From positions 1 to 62,204 of the forward strand of contig JAVBVZ010000027.1 of NCBI GenBank assembly GCA_036679405.1: a DNA stretch of 62,204 nt, written 5' to 3'. Under the pieces are notes generated by a model. It made no database searches and was not told where the DNA came from. It saw nothing but the letters and a program-made list of their open reading frames with translations. A program made the position numbers and the translations under genes. Positions 1 through 8,218 of this stretch are shown here, piece by piece. Source of the DNA: JAEYKI01 sp036679405 (GTDB taxonomy: Bacteria; Bacillota; Clostridia; Christensenellales; Christensenellaceae). How positions within the stretch are numbered: position 1 is the stretch's first letter; every line of letters begins with the position of its first letter.

Positions 1-361
1 TGTGGCTTGCTAAAAGTATTGTTTTGCCCGAGCTGCGCAATCTTTTGATTAATTTCCGCATATCCGCCACCCCGTGCTTATCCAATCCATTAAATGGCTC
101 GTCCAGTATGAGCAAAGACAGGTCCTCCATAATAGCCTGTGCCTTCTTCGGCCGTCGGCGCATCCTGATCGAATACTTGTCCTCATGTTTTTTCATGGCA
201 GGGTCACGCCCTGCCCCACAGATAGATTTAAGCAATACCGTTTTACCCGAACCGTTGTTCCCTATGGTCCCCGGATCTTTCCTTCTTCAAAATCACGGGG
301 CACGTTGCCGCTCACCCGCTTTCCCTTCAAATCAATAGATACATGCCGTATGCTGATTGTA
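1..361 (-). pseudogene. decayed ABC transporter ATP-binding protein (cut by window edge)
   Basis: On the minus strand the segment near 230-265 reads a Walker A loop (IGNNGSGKT) followed by VLLKSICG. It then passes directly, in the same frame, into a stretch typical of the helical region after the signature motif and into Walker B (LLILDEPFNGLD) and the H-loop region (KTILLASH) at the window edge. Roughly 70 residues that normally separate Walker A from the signature region are missing, so an internal deletion has occurred. Upstream of Walker A the frame is interrupted by a stop near 250-255, and the preceding residues (around 265-355) lie in a shifted frame, with a stop and no start codon before them. 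The closest family feel is the bacteriocin or lantibiotic-export type ABC ATPase, but that is inference. It is almost certainly non-functional. Confidence 0.75.
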
Positions 362-742
362 ATTTTTTAAAAACCCAGGTTTTTTATTGATGGCGCTGCC
401 GCCAATTGCTTGAATTGCACATACAGAATATGCTGAATCAAAGAATCGGGCTGAAAATTCATTCCCAATAACATATTGAATTTTTGCAAAAAAATTACAC
501 GTCGGGATCAGCAAATACCCGTCGCTGTTACTCTTGATTCCTGATGATCCCAAAGCAATAACTGCCGCAAAAGCATGATTAAGCTGTTTCTTGAAAGATA
601 CGGCTCCTTCGTCAATATGCATAATACTACCGCTTTCCTCTACAATTTCTACAACCGTATAAGGTGCGCGGTATTTAGGCCCTGATGTTCCGTTTTTATC
701 TGTCATAACGCAGGCCGTCCCATACATACGCTCACGTCGCAT
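332..742 (-). CDS. hypothetical protein, possibly part of a decayed gene
   Basis: This is a 136-codon reading frame that I do not recognise. It has no signal peptide and no clear domain motif. It overlaps the 5' end of the decayed ABC ATPase. The segment just upstream (about 700-780) has coding-like composition in a different frame, so this frame may be the tail of a longer gene broken by frameshifts rather than an intact gene. No good ribosome binding site precedes the first methionine. Confidence that it is expressed as drawn is low. Confidence 0.3.
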   Translation of the reverse strand: MRRERMYGTACVMTDKNGTSGPKYRAPYTVVEIVEESGSIMHIDEGAVSFKKQLNHAFAAVIALGSSGIKSNSDGYLLIPTCNFFAKIQYVIGNEFSARFFDSAYSVCAIQAIGGSAINKKPGFLKNYNQHTACIY

Positions 743-779
743 TCATTATGACCGCCGGATAGCGTTGTCGAATCAAATG

Positions 780-950
780 TTAGGGCACACTGTCCACGCT
801 TCTTGTATACTTGACCTGATAGGATTTGTGATCAGAACCATATACCTTTGCTTGCCTCCTCCCATTCGAATCACCGGTTCTGCACACTTCCGGCATTAAT
901 TTCGAATGGCTCAATTCTGAGTCCAGCCCCAATTTATTGATGAAAGACAT
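780..950 (-). CDS. small ORF, 56 codons, possible N-terminal fragment of a broken gene
   Basis: The minus-strand ATG at 948-950 is preceded by a GGGGAG ribosome binding site 1-2 bases away and opens a 56-residue frame starting MSFINKLGLD. It ends at 780. Beyond the stop, coding-like sequence continues in another frame toward the 332-742 ORF. Together with the neighbouring decayed ABC gene this suggests remnants of one or more genes lost by frameshift. I see no motif that assigns a function. The remaining stretch up to 1070 shows nothing I can name. Confidence 0.3.
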   Translation of the reverse strand: MSFINKLGLDSELSHSKLMPEVCRTGDSNGRRQAKVYGSDHKSYQVKYTRSVDSVP

Positions 951-1070
951 ACTCCCCAATTCCTCTTTTTAAACAATTTCCGGCGTTTCACCACATTGTG
1001 CCTCTTTTGAGCAAAGCATAGTTTGCGCCACTCCGATTCCGTATCACGTTAATAAGGGGCCCTTTTCCCC

Positions 1071-1679
1071 TTATTCATACATCATCATAATAAGCTCTTC
1101 CGGTTTGTAGCCAAACTTATCAATACAGTATTCGTCTATATAAGAAACAAATTCACCGCTGAAAGAAACGGCGTCTTTCCCTGTAAGTTCTTCAATGCTT
1201 TCATCCACATCAAACCACGGATCTATGATCTCGGAAGTATCCGGGTCATACCGGTACCACATCCCGTCCCCAAAATGGATCTCATAGATTTTATCGGGAT
1301 ACAGTATCTTTGCGGTAAATTCCTCGTCATACATCTTTGAGGCTGTAAACATAATAACATCCTCATCTGCGCCGCCCCAGGCTGTGCTTTGTATGTTCAG
1401 CTTCACGCCGGCCCCTTCGTCCAGGTAGTTTCCCTGGTCGATGCCCAGTCCGCTGATTGTCGGCAATTCGTTTCCGTCGCCGCTTGTTTCCGTTTCCCGA
1501 TCTTCGCTCATGCTCCCAGGCTCCTGTACCGTATCTATAGGATCATCTGCTGTTTCTGTTACAGATGCTGCGGACAATTCCTCAACTTCCCGGGTTGCCT
1601 CCGCCGCTCCCGGAGCGCCGCATGCACTCAAAAATACAACCAGCATGATCGTCAAAACTGTCAACACTGTTTTTTTCAT
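1071..1679 (-). CDS. secreted lipoprotein of unknown function
   Basis: The protein starts with a classical type II signal peptide: two lysines, a hydrophobic run (TVLTVLTIMLVVFL) and a lipobox SAC at about residue 19. It should therefore be exported and lipid-anchored to the outer face of the membrane. A Thr/Glu/Ser-rich linker of about 60 residues follows, then an acidic globular domain of about 120 residues with many Trp/Tyr/Asp residues and no recognised family motif. I chose the second of two adjacent ATG codons because GGGGAGG lies five bases upstream of it; the first ATG at 1682 is equally readable. It stands alone between the decayed genes and the MATE operon. Its function is unknown. 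Confidence 0.75.
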   Translation of the reverse strand: MKKTVLTVLTIMLVVFLSACGAPGAAEATREVEELSAASVTETADDPIDTVQEPGSMSEDRETETSGDGNELPTISGLGIDQGNYLDEGAGVKLNIQSTAWGGADEDVIMFTASKMYDEEFTAKILYPDKIYEIHFGDGMWYRYDPDTSEIIDPWFDVDESIEELTGKDAVSFSGEFVSYIDEYCIDKFGYKPEELIMMMYE

Positions 1680-1777
1680 CATTTCCTCCCCAAAAGACTG
1701 TTTAAAGCAAACAATGAACGTATGCATAAAAAATCCGGAAATATTTATGCTTTGCTTTCTAATATCGAGCCAACACA

Positions 1778-1810
1778 AATTTACAATTAAACATTATTTT
1801 CCTGTAAATT
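1778..1810 (-). promoter_or_regulatory. inverted repeat upstream of the lipoprotein gene
   Basis: AATTTACA at 1778-1785 and TGTAAATT at 1803-1810 form 8-bp arms about 100 bases upstream of the lipoprotein start, in AT-rich sequence. It could be an operator or part of the promoter. No regulator can be assigned. Confidence 0.25.
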
Positions 1811-1920
1811 GTATCATAAAAAAAAGTCTCTTTCAACGATTTCAGCCGGAATCTCTCCCCTCCGGCTTCCCGGCAATAAACTCCGCCTTTCTTTGCAGGA
1901 AGCCCCTGTCCGTTCGAACA

Positions 1921-1943
1921 AAAAAGCCGCCAACGGCGGCTCT
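1921..1943 (-). terminator. intrinsic terminator of the MATE unit
   Basis: On the minus strand AGCCGCC and GGCGGCT form a 7-bp GC-rich stem with a 3-base loop (GTT), followed by a run of six or more T. It lies 20 bases after the stop codon of the MATE gene, the expected position and orientation. Confidence 0.85.
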
Positions 1944-1962
1944 TTTCCGGCTATCCGGCTTA

Positions 1963-3354
1963 TCAGTTCACATTCACTTCGGGTATTTTCCGTCCCATCA
2001 CTGTGCCGTCCAGCCTTTTTATCTTCTGATCATATACCTGTTTCATAAAAATAATACAAAGAATAAACGAGACCACTTCCGCAATGGGAAAAGCCCACCA
2101 GATAGCCTCCAAGGACCCGCTTAAGGAAAGCAGGTAAGCGGCCGGCAACAGCACCGCAAGTTGCCTGGATGCCGAAACAATCAGGCTCTTCATGCTGCTT
2201 CCCAGCGCCTGAAAAACAGATATCAGCACAATACAAACGCCTGCCAGCAAAAAACTCAGGCTGATGGTTCTGAGCGCCGGGATCCCTATAGCCATCATAT
2301 TTTCAGACGCGCTGAACATATACAACAGGTTTTCCGTCAAAAACTGGAAAGCCATAATGCCCACCAGCATGATTCCTACAGAATACAATATGCTTAGCTT
2401 CGGTGTCTTCATGATCCGCTCTTTATTCTCCGCGCCATAGTTATAAGCTATAATGGGTACCATGCCGTTATTAAGCCCCAAAACAGGCATAAACACAAAA
2501 CTCTGCATCTTAAAATATACGCCGAAAACAGCTACCGCTGTTGCCGAGAATCCAATCAGTATCCTGTTCATCCCATAGGTCATAATAGAACTTATGGCAA
2601 TCATCAGTATGGAGGGTACGCCCACATAATAAATCGTCCTGATAATCGCGCCGTCCGGCCTGAATTTTTTAAGCGAGAGCTTGATCTCATGGTTCTTCTT
2701 CTTATTAAAGTACAGGGCCAGCAGCATAGCCGTTCCCTGCCCTATCACGGTCGCAATGGCCGCACCCAAAACTTCCAGCCGCGGAAAACCAAAAAGGCCG
2801 AATATCAAAATTGCATCCAGCGCGATATTCACAACCGCACCAATGGACTGGGTATACATGGAATATATCGTTTTTCCGGTGGACTGCAGCAGTCTCTCAA
2901 AAGTCATCTGTCCCAGCAAAGCAAAAGAAAAGCTGCAGCAAACCAAAAGATATTCTTCTCCGTAATCAACAATCTCGGAAATACCCGTTTGGCTTTCAAA
3001 AAAATACCGGGCTCCAAAAATCCCGAATATAATAAAAATAGCGCTGCTTATAAGTCCTACAAAAGCGCCGTTGTTGGCTGCTTTGTTTGCTCTGTCAAAC
3101 TCTCCTGCGCCCAGGCTTCGCGACAAAAGCGCGTTTATGCCTACGCCGGTTCCGCTCCCTACGGCAATCATAAGGTTCTGCACCGGAAAAGCCATAGAGA
3201 CCGCTGTCAGGGCGTTTTCGCTGATCTGTGCCACAAAAATGCTGTCCACTACATTGTAAAGGGCCTGTACCAGCATTGAGATTACCATGGGAACAGACAT
3301 CGACACCAACAGTCTGTTGACCGGCATTACCCCCATTTTATTTTCTTTCTGCAT
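1963..3354 (-). CDS. MATE family multidrug efflux transporter
   Basis: This is a 463-residue integral membrane protein of the multidrug and toxic compound extrusion family, which exports cationic drugs or metabolites using a sodium or proton gradient. About twelve hydrophobic segments are visible. The typical MATE opening (PVNRLLVSMSVPMVISMLVQALYNVVDS region) and the matching motif at the start of the second half fit the family, and the length is normal (440-480). The start at 3354 is chosen because GGGAGA precedes it by a few bases; an upstream extension of 19 codons is charged and lacks a ribosome binding site. It follows the MarR gene by 99 bases and is probably co-transcribed with and controlled by it. 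The substrate is unknown. Confidence 0.93.
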   Translation of the reverse strand: MQKENKMGVMPVNRLLVSMSVPMVISMLVQALYNVVDSIFVAQISENALTAVSMAFPVQNLMIAVGSGTGVGINALLSRSLGAGEFDRANKAANNGAFVGLISSAIFIIFGIFGARYFFESQTGISEIVDYGEEYLLVCCSFSFALLGQMTFERLLQSTGKTIYSMYTQSIGAVVNIALDAILIFGLFGFPRLEVLGAAIATVIGQGTAMLLALYFNKKKNHEIKLSLKKFRPDGAIIRTIYYVGVPSILMIAISSIMTYGMNRILIGFSATAVAVFGVYFKMQSFVFMPVLGLNNGMVPIIAYNYGAENKERIMKTPKLSILYSVGIMLVGIMAFQFLTENLLYMFSASENMMAIGIPALRTISLSFLLAGVCIVLISVFQALGSSMKSLIVSASRQLAVLLPAAYLLSLSGSLEAIWWAFPIAEVVSFILCIIFMKQVYDQKIKRLDGTVMGRKIPEVNVN

Positions 3355-3453
3355 ATTATTCTCCCGTCTTGTCTTTTCATCCGTATTGCCGGCATCTTTT
3401 TTGATGCGCATCCGGTGTCATATGGTTTTTTATTGGTTTATCTGATGCTCAAT

Positions 3454-3879
3454 TCATAAAAAATTATGAAGCATTCTTTCCAAAAATCCTCTCAGTTCCT
3501 CTTTATCTTTATCTGAAAATCCTGCCAACAGCCTGTTTTCAATCATTTCTCCTTTTTCCAGAACCTTTATTTTCATCACCCGGCTTTTATCCGTCACCAT
3601 AATTTTCTTGCGCCGCGCATCCTTCTCTCCTACCGTCCGCACAATCAGGCCCTTGTTCTCCAGGCGTTTTAATATCCCGGTCACCGTCGGATTTTTCACC
3701 TTAAATTCCTTCTCAATGTCAATTTGGTTAACTTCCTTCTCTTGGTTCATAAGCAAATACATCAAAACATCCAACTGAGCGGTAGTCAGATTCATTTCCT
3801 TCAGCATACTGTTGCAATCCCGTTCAATTGCGTTATGAATAAATTTTATTAAAATGCCCAGTTTCGGCCTTTGTTTCAT
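3454..3879 (-). CDS. MarR family transcriptional regulator
   Basis: This 141-residue winged-helix regulator is of normal MarR size. The central part (about residues 30-100) contains the helix-turn-helix (NQIDIEKEFKVKNPTVTGILKRLE) and the basic wing (VRTVGEKDARRKKIMVT) that define the family; flanking helices form the dimer. It lies just upstream of the MATE exporter in the same direction, the standard arrangement for a ligand-released repressor of an efflux pump. A palindrome in its own promoter suggests autoregulation. The ligand cannot be deduced. Confidence 0.93.
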   Translation of the reverse strand: MKQRPKLGILIKFIHNAIERDCNSMLKEMNLTTAQLDVLMYLLMNQEKEVNQIDIEKEFKVKNPTVTGILKRLENKGLIVRTVGEKDARRKKIMVTDKSRVMKIKVLEKGEMIENRLLAGFSDKDKEELRGFLERMLHNFL

Positions 3880-3899
3880 TCCTCATCCCTCCACATTAC

Positions 3900-3945
3900 A
3901 TAGCGCGCTATATGATATACTACCCTGTTATGCACATATAGTCAA
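3900..3945 (-). promoter_or_regulatory. marR promoter with palindromic operator
   Basis: On the minus strand a -35 box TTGACT (3940-3945) and a -10 box TAGTAT (3917-3922) are 17 bases apart. Just downstream, at the expected start site, lies the perfect 12-bp palindrome ATAGCGCGCTAT (3900-3911). A MarR dimer bound there would block transcription of its own marR-MATE unit. Confidence 0.6.
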
Positions 3946-4009
3946 CCGGCATTTTAGGGACAATCTGCCATGTCCGGCCATCTTTGCCATTGCTTGTACA
4001 AATATAAAT

Positions 4010-4055
4010 AAAAAAGCAGGTCCTGCTCCGTTTGCCGGAAGCCGCCTGCTCCGCA
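4010..4055 (-). terminator. possible terminator after the AraC gene
   Basis: Just after the AraC stop the minus strand carries AGCAGG and CCTGCT arms, with an inner GC-rich segment, followed by a T run (about 4010-4017). The structure is irregular, so this is a moderate call. Confidence 0.4.
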
Positions 4056-4070
4056 TATTTTTATCTCAAA

Positions 4071-4994
4071 TCACTCCGCTGCACCGCTTTCTCTGTTTTT
4101 TGCGCTATACACATTTTTTCGGTACTGGGACGGAGTACAGTGCATTTCCTTCTTAAAGCATTCATTATAGTAACTGCTGCTCCCAAACCCCACCTGTTGG
4201 GCAATATCCGCAATGCTTTGATCCGTTGTCGAAAGCAGTTTGATGCTCTGCGCAACACGAAAGCTGATTAAATACAAAAACGGTGTCGTGTGCTGAATCC
4301 GCTGGAACATGCGGCAGCATTCCCCTTTGGAAATATGAGCCGCGTTTGCGATATCCTCAAGCGAAATGCGGTCCATATAATTCCGGTGGATAAAATGAAG
4401 CAAGGTCCGCATGCGTTGCTTCCCCGCAAAGGTCACGCTCGCATCTTCTTCTATCACTGCCCGGTTGTTTTGTACAATCAAAAGCCATATGGAAGAAAGC
4501 ATAGCCTTAATGGCAATTTCATAACCGTATGCCTGTTCATCGTTTATTTGGGCCAGCCTTCGCAGCATTGCGCATATTTCAAGATGCCAGGTCTCACTGG
4601 CCAGCGGAATCACCTGCAATTCAGAAGAAAAAAGCACCGGGTCCACATAATCCCTTCGGATCACGCTGCTGTTTTGCCCGAAAATCAAATTGGGATGAAA
4701 ATTCACAGAAATGTACACGCTGTCCTCATCCTCCGTAGGAACTGCTTCATGCAGGCATCCGCTGTTAAAAAAAATACCCTGCCCTTCCCGAATCAAAAAC
4801 TCTTCTTCCGGTGTTCGAAACAATACGGAACCCCTGGTTACCAACACAATCTGAATTTCATAGTGCCAGTGCAGCACTTCATGGCAATCTGCGTAAGAAA
4901 CATGCTGTTCGTCCATAGACATGGGAAAGCCCTCTGTTCCGTGTTCGGTCAATTCCTGCAGCTTATTATCCACAATAATCGGTCGAAATTTCAT
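4071..4994 (-). CDS. AraC family transcriptional regulator with cupin sensor
   Basis: This is a 307-residue regulator. The N-terminal half has the cupin-type beta-barrel pattern seen in AraC sensors (HWHYEIQIVLVTRGS, then a GQGIFFNSGCLHEAVP segment). The C-terminal 100 residues hold the double helix-turn-helix: a first helix pair (SLEDIANAAHISKGECCRMFQ) and the second signature (SIADIAQQVGFGSSSYYNECFKKEMHCTPSQYRK). The start at 4994 is preferred over an upstream in-frame codon because AAAGGAG stands six bases before it. It is transcribed away from the ornithine cyclodeaminase gene across a 424-bp divergent region, so control of that gene is plausible. The ligand is unknown. Confidence 0.92.
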   Translation of the reverse strand: MKFRPIIVDNKLQELTEHGTEGFPMSMDEQHVSYADCHEVLHWHYEIQIVLVTRGSVLFRTPEEEFLIREGQGIFFNSGCLHEAVPTEDEDSVYISVNFHPNLIFGQNSSVIRRDYVDPVLFSSELQVIPLASETWHLEICAMLRRLAQINDEQAYGYEIAIKAMLSSIWLLIVQNNRAVIEEDASVTFAGKQRMRTLLHFIHRNYMDRISLEDIANAAHISKGECCRMFQRIQHTTPFLYLISFRVAQSIKLLSTTDQSIADIAQQVGFGSSSYYNECFKKEMHCTPSQYRKNVYSAKNRESGAAE

Positions 4995-5418
4995 CAAGCG
5001 CTCCTTTCCGGTCAATATAACATCATAATCCGGGTCTGGTTTTTCAATTGCAGCACAAATATTTTTGTTTGCAAGCCACTGGACCGATCGCAATATACCA
5101 ATAAAACAGCCCGCATTTTTTTAATTGAGCTCCCAATAAGAATAGTATAAAAAGCCTAAATAGTCAATATGATAGCTTATCTGCAGCAGATTTTATATTC
5201 TCTTTGCAAAAAATACATTTAATATATAACAATAAATCAAAGACTTCTTCCTTGTAACCTGCCTTTGCAGCTAAAAAAACATAATTTAGTTAATATAGCG
5301 ATATTACATGATAAAAAAATAGTAGAATATGCTCTGCCGCCGTACTACAATACAATCAGGCTAGAAAGAACAAAGAGGTTTTGGGCTGGCCCAAATAAAA
5401 ACGAAAAAGGAGAATCGA
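4995..5418. promoter_or_regulatory. divergent AT-rich intergenic region
   Basis: This 424-bp stretch without a gene separates the AraC regulator from the ornithine cyclodeaminase-family gene. It is strongly AT-rich between 5140 and 5340 and must carry both promoters. A short ATAT-N4-ATAT element (about 5301-5312) lies in the right half. The right end carries a good ribosome binding site (AAAGGAG) for the downstream gene. I see no small RNA or conserved riboswitch. Confidence 0.4.
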
Positions 5419-6537
5419 ATGGATACACATATTGATTTCTTATACCTTTCCGAACAGGATACAATCGCCGCCGGCGTAAGAGATGCGGCCAGATGCGTAG
5501 ATGTTTCTACTGAAGTTTTTTCTCTGCTGGCACAGGGCGACTATCTGATGGGAGGCAGCAATCACAACAGCCATGGCATGGGCATCATCTTCCCAAAAGA
5601 AAGCAAATTTCCCAATATGCCTGTGGCCGGACCGGACCGCCGCTTTTTTGCAATGCCCGCTTATCTCGGGGGAAGATTCGATGTGTGCGGTAATAAATGG
5701 TATGGTTCAAACGCGGCCAACACTTCCAAAGGACTGCCCCGCTCCATCCTTACGGTTATGCTGAATGACAAAGATACCGGAGCTCCTCTTTGTTTGATGT
5801 CCGCAAACCTGCTGAGCGCGGCGCGTACCGGCGCAGTTCCGGGCGTAGCGGCACGCTATCTTGCCCGCAAAAATTCAAAGGTAGCGGCTGTTATCGGTTG
5901 CGGCCCCATCAACAAGTCTTGCTTCAATCACATCATGACGCAGACCAAAGATATTGAAAAAGTTTATTGTTTCGATATTTTTGAAGAAAACGCGAAGCGT
6001 CTTGCCTCGTGGGCCGAAGATGCTTTCGGGATCGCAGGTGTCGCCACCATGGATATTGAAGAAGCTTTGGGTGACGCCGACGTCGTTACGGTAGCGGCTT
6101 CCCGACTCAAGCCCCTGAACATTAAAAACGAATGGATCAAAAAAGGTGCGGCGGTTTTACTGAGCGGTCCGGCGCTGGGTGATGAAAACTTCTGGACCAA
6201 AAACCGTATTGTGCTCGACCATATCGGTCTGCACGAATCTTATGTGGAAGAAGCCCGCGCTTCGGGAGATAAACAGGCCTATTACAACGGCGTCATCGGC
6301 GGTCCCATTTATCGGCTGATCGACAATGGAAAACTGCCTCCTCTTGAGGATTTTACTTCTATCGGCCAGATCATTTTGGGAGAAAAAGACGGACGCAAAA
6401 CAAACGATGAAACTTTTGTCTTCGTCGCATGCGGAATGGCGGTGTTTGACGTAGGCTGGGGATATGAGATTTATCAGAACGCTCTCAAAAACAATATCGG
6501 CAAAAAGCTTTTATTGTGGGATGAACCCGCTCTGTAA
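5419..6537 (+). CDS. ornithine cyclodeaminase / mu-crystallin family protein
   Basis: This 372-residue protein belongs to the ornithine cyclodeaminase/mu-crystallin superfamily of NAD(P)-dependent imine-forming or imine-reducing enzymes. The central Rossmann domain shows the glycine motif VAAVIGCGPINKSC, a following acidic strand (VYCFDIFEE), and the upstream conserved LLSAARTGAVPGVAARYLA helix that contacts substrate in the family. At 372 residues it is longer than classical ornithine cyclodeaminase (about 320-350), with an extended N-terminus. Related proteins are sometimes annotated as tyramine oxidase subunit B, a name I cannot support from sequence. A clear AAAGGAG site precedes the start. 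It is followed by glutamate dehydrogenase, suggesting amino acid catabolism. The substrate is not known. Confidence 0.85.
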   Translation: MDTHIDFLYLSEQDTIAAGVRDAARCVDVSTEVFSLLAQGDYLMGGSNHNSHGMGIIFPKESKFPNMPVAGPDRRFFAMPAYLGGRFDVCGNKWYGSNAANTSKGLPRSILTVMLNDKDTGAPLCLMSANLLSAARTGAVPGVAARYLARKNSKVAAVIGCGPINKSCFNHIMTQTKDIEKVYCFDIFEENAKRLASWAEDAFGIAGVATMDIEEALGDADVVTVAASRLKPLNIKNEWIKKGAAVLLSGPALGDENFWTKNRIVLDHIGLHESYVEEARASGDKQAYYNGVIGGPIYRLIDNGKLPPLEDFTSIGQIILGEKDGRKTNDETFVFVACGMAVFDVGWGYEIYQNALKNNIGKKLLLWDEPAL

Positions 6538-6571
6538 ACCTCCCCAAAAAACAGCTGGCGAATACTTGATC

Positions 6572-6635
6572 AAAACCATGCAAATGCACTAAGCTCCCTC
6601 GCGGCAGACGGCGTGTTCCCCGCATGGTTTTGTTT
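6572..6635 (+). terminator. terminator after the cyclodeaminase-family gene
   Basis: AAAACCATGC (6572-6581) and GCATGGTTTT (6622-6631) form a 10-bp outer stem enclosing a GC-rich inner hairpin, with T-rich sequence after the 3' arm. The position, 35 bases after the stop codon, fits an intrinsic terminator. It would make glutamate dehydrogenase a separate transcription unit. Confidence 0.6.
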
Positions 6636-6711
6636 TGCCCTTTAATGGGTAATTTCGGCCACAAAAAACAATATCAGATTTATATTTTATTTAAGTTAGG
6701 AGTGAGATAAA

Positions 6712-7974
6712 ATGTCAAAAGTCTATAATCCGTATGAAAACATGCTGGAAGTTTTGGATAAAGCGGCAGCTTTGCTGAACATTGAAAAAAAAGACTATAT
6801 GGCTGTCCGATACCCGGAGCGGGAACTCAAGGTCTCCATTCCTGTTGAAATGGACGACGGAAGCGTTCAGGTCTTCGAAGGTTTCAGGGTACAGCATTCA
6901 ACATCCAGAGGCCCCTGCAAAGGCGGTATCCGCTATCACCAGGATGTAAATATCGACGAAGTCAAAGCGCTGGCCGCATGGATGAGCCTCAAATGCGCCG
7001 TTGTTAATATTCCATATGGCGGCGGAAAAGGCGCCATCAAAGTCGACCCTTCCAAGCTCTCCAAAAATGAACTCAAAAATCTAACGCGCCGCTACACGGC
7101 TATGATCCTTCCCCTGATCGGTCCTGAAAAAGATATACCCGCACCCGACGTGGGCACCAACGCCGAAATCATGGGCTGGATTATGGACACCTACAGCATG
7201 TTTGCTGGGTACACCGTCCATGGCGTAGTCACAGGTAAGCCCATTGAAATCGGCGGATCTCTGGGGCGCAGCGAAGCCACCGGCCGGGGTGTTATGTTCG
7301 TAACCAGGGAAATCCTTCACCGTATGGGAATGCCCATTATCGGCTGCAGGATAGCCATACAGGGCATGGGCAATGTCGGCGGAACGGCTGCGCGTCTCCT
7401 GTACAGGGAAGGCGGCCTTGTGCAGGCCGTCAGTGACGTGTACGGCGGCCTGTACAGCAAAGAGGGGCTCAATATAGACGATATTGCTGATTTTCTCAAA
7501 AAAAACAAAGGTAAGTTCCTGAAAGATTATGATGCCCCCGGCGTTACACACATCTCCAACGAAGAACTCCTCACGGCAGATGTAGATCTTTTGATCCCGG
7601 CCGCTCTGGAAAATCAGATTACCGAAGAGATTGCCCCAAAGATCAAAGCTCAAATCATTGTGGAGGGTGCAAATGGTCCTACGACGGTCGCCGCAGACAA
7701 AATATTGGAAAAAAGCGGCAAAAAGGTCGTTCCGGATATCTTGGCGAACGGCGGCGGCGTTGTTGTCTCCTATTTCGAATGGGTACAGAATATCCAGTCG
7801 CTCATGTGGGACGAGCAGGAAGTCAATTCTACCCTGGAAAAAATCATGATCCGCGCGTTTAATGAAGTATGGGACAAAACCGTGCAAAGCAAAACAACAA
7901 TGCGGATGAGCGCATATATGGTGGCACTGGACAGAATTGTGCGGGCCAAAAAAATCCGTGGCGTATTTCCATGA
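6712..7974 (+). CDS. gdhA: glutamate dehydrogenase (Glu/Leu/Phe/Val dehydrogenase family)
   Basis: This cytoplasmic enzyme oxidatively deaminates glutamate to 2-oxoglutarate with NAD(P), or runs in reverse to assimilate ammonia. At 420 residues it has normal hexameric GDH length. Visible motifs are the substrate-binding lysines in GPCKGGIRYHQDV and GGGKGAIKVDP, the catalytic aspartate segment PAPDVGTN, the dinucleotide-binding fold IQGMGNVGGTAARLL and the EGANGPTT segment. AGGAGTGAG precedes the ATG. In a Stickland-type amino acid fermenter this enzyme supplies reducing power for the reductases encoded further along. It converges on the alcohol dehydrogenase gene, with a shared terminator between them. 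Coenzyme preference cannot be read safely. Confidence 0.96.
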   Translation: MSKVYNPYENMLEVLDKAAALLNIEKKDYMAVRYPERELKVSIPVEMDDGSVQVFEGFRVQHSTSRGPCKGGIRYHQDVNIDEVKALAAWMSLKCAVVNIPYGGGKGAIKVDPSKLSKNELKNLTRRYTAMILPLIGPEKDIPAPDVGTNAEIMGWIMDTYSMFAGYTVHGVVTGKPIEIGGSLGRSEATGRGVMFVTREILHRMGMPIIGCRIAIQGMGNVGGTAARLLYREGGLVQAVSDVYGGLYSKEGLNIDDIADFLKKNKGKFLKDYDAPGVTHISNEELLTADVDLLIPAALENQITEEIAPKIKAQIIVEGANGPTTVAADKILEKSGKKVVPDILANGGGVVVSYFEWVQNIQSLMWDEQEVNSTLEKIMIRAFNEVWDKTVQSKTTMRMSAYMVALDRIVRAKKIRGVFP

Positions 7975-8084
7975 TCGTTCTTGGAAACGCTCGCGGCTAT
8001 CTGCAGAGAACGCGCCTTGCCAACATACCGCTGTCCGGCTTTAGCGCATAACAAACCGTAAGCGCTCGGCAGACTTCCCTTCAC

Positions 8085-8118
8085 CGAAAACCGGCGGGCT
8101 TTTGCTGCCGGTTTTCCG
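8085..8118 (+). terminator. first hairpin after gdhA
   Basis: AAAACCGGC and GCCGGTTTT around 8088-8116 form a 9-bp stem with an 11-base loop rich in T, 115 bases after gdhA. It is plausibly the main gdhA terminator, backed up by the stronger hairpin at 8151. Confidence 0.55.
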
Positions 8119-8150
8119 GCATTCTTTCATCTTTTTTTGCTCTTCCCCTC

Positions 8151-8195
8151 AAAAAAAGGCCCTGCCTGGCGAAATGCCGGGGCAGGGCCTTTTTT
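8151..8195. terminator. bidirectional terminator between gdhA and the alcohol dehydrogenase
   Basis: AAAAAAGGCCCTGCC and GGCAGGGCCTTTTTT form a 15-bp stem with a 14-base loop. A runs on one side and T runs on the other allow termination in both directions, serving gdhA (+) and the long grd-sel-ADH block (-). Confidence 0.9.
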
Positions 8196-8218
8196 ATTTA
8201 TAAAATACTGTCCGCCGT

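Noticed and set aside
1389..1790. Plus-strand frames over the lipoprotein gene
   Set aside because: They are antisense shadows with Cys/His/Arg-rich composition and no ribosome binding site. The minus-strand lipoprotein has a clear signal peptide and start.
7081..7887. 268-codon minus-strand frame across gdhA
   Set aside because: It is a shadow of the well-conserved glutamate dehydrogenase on the other strand.
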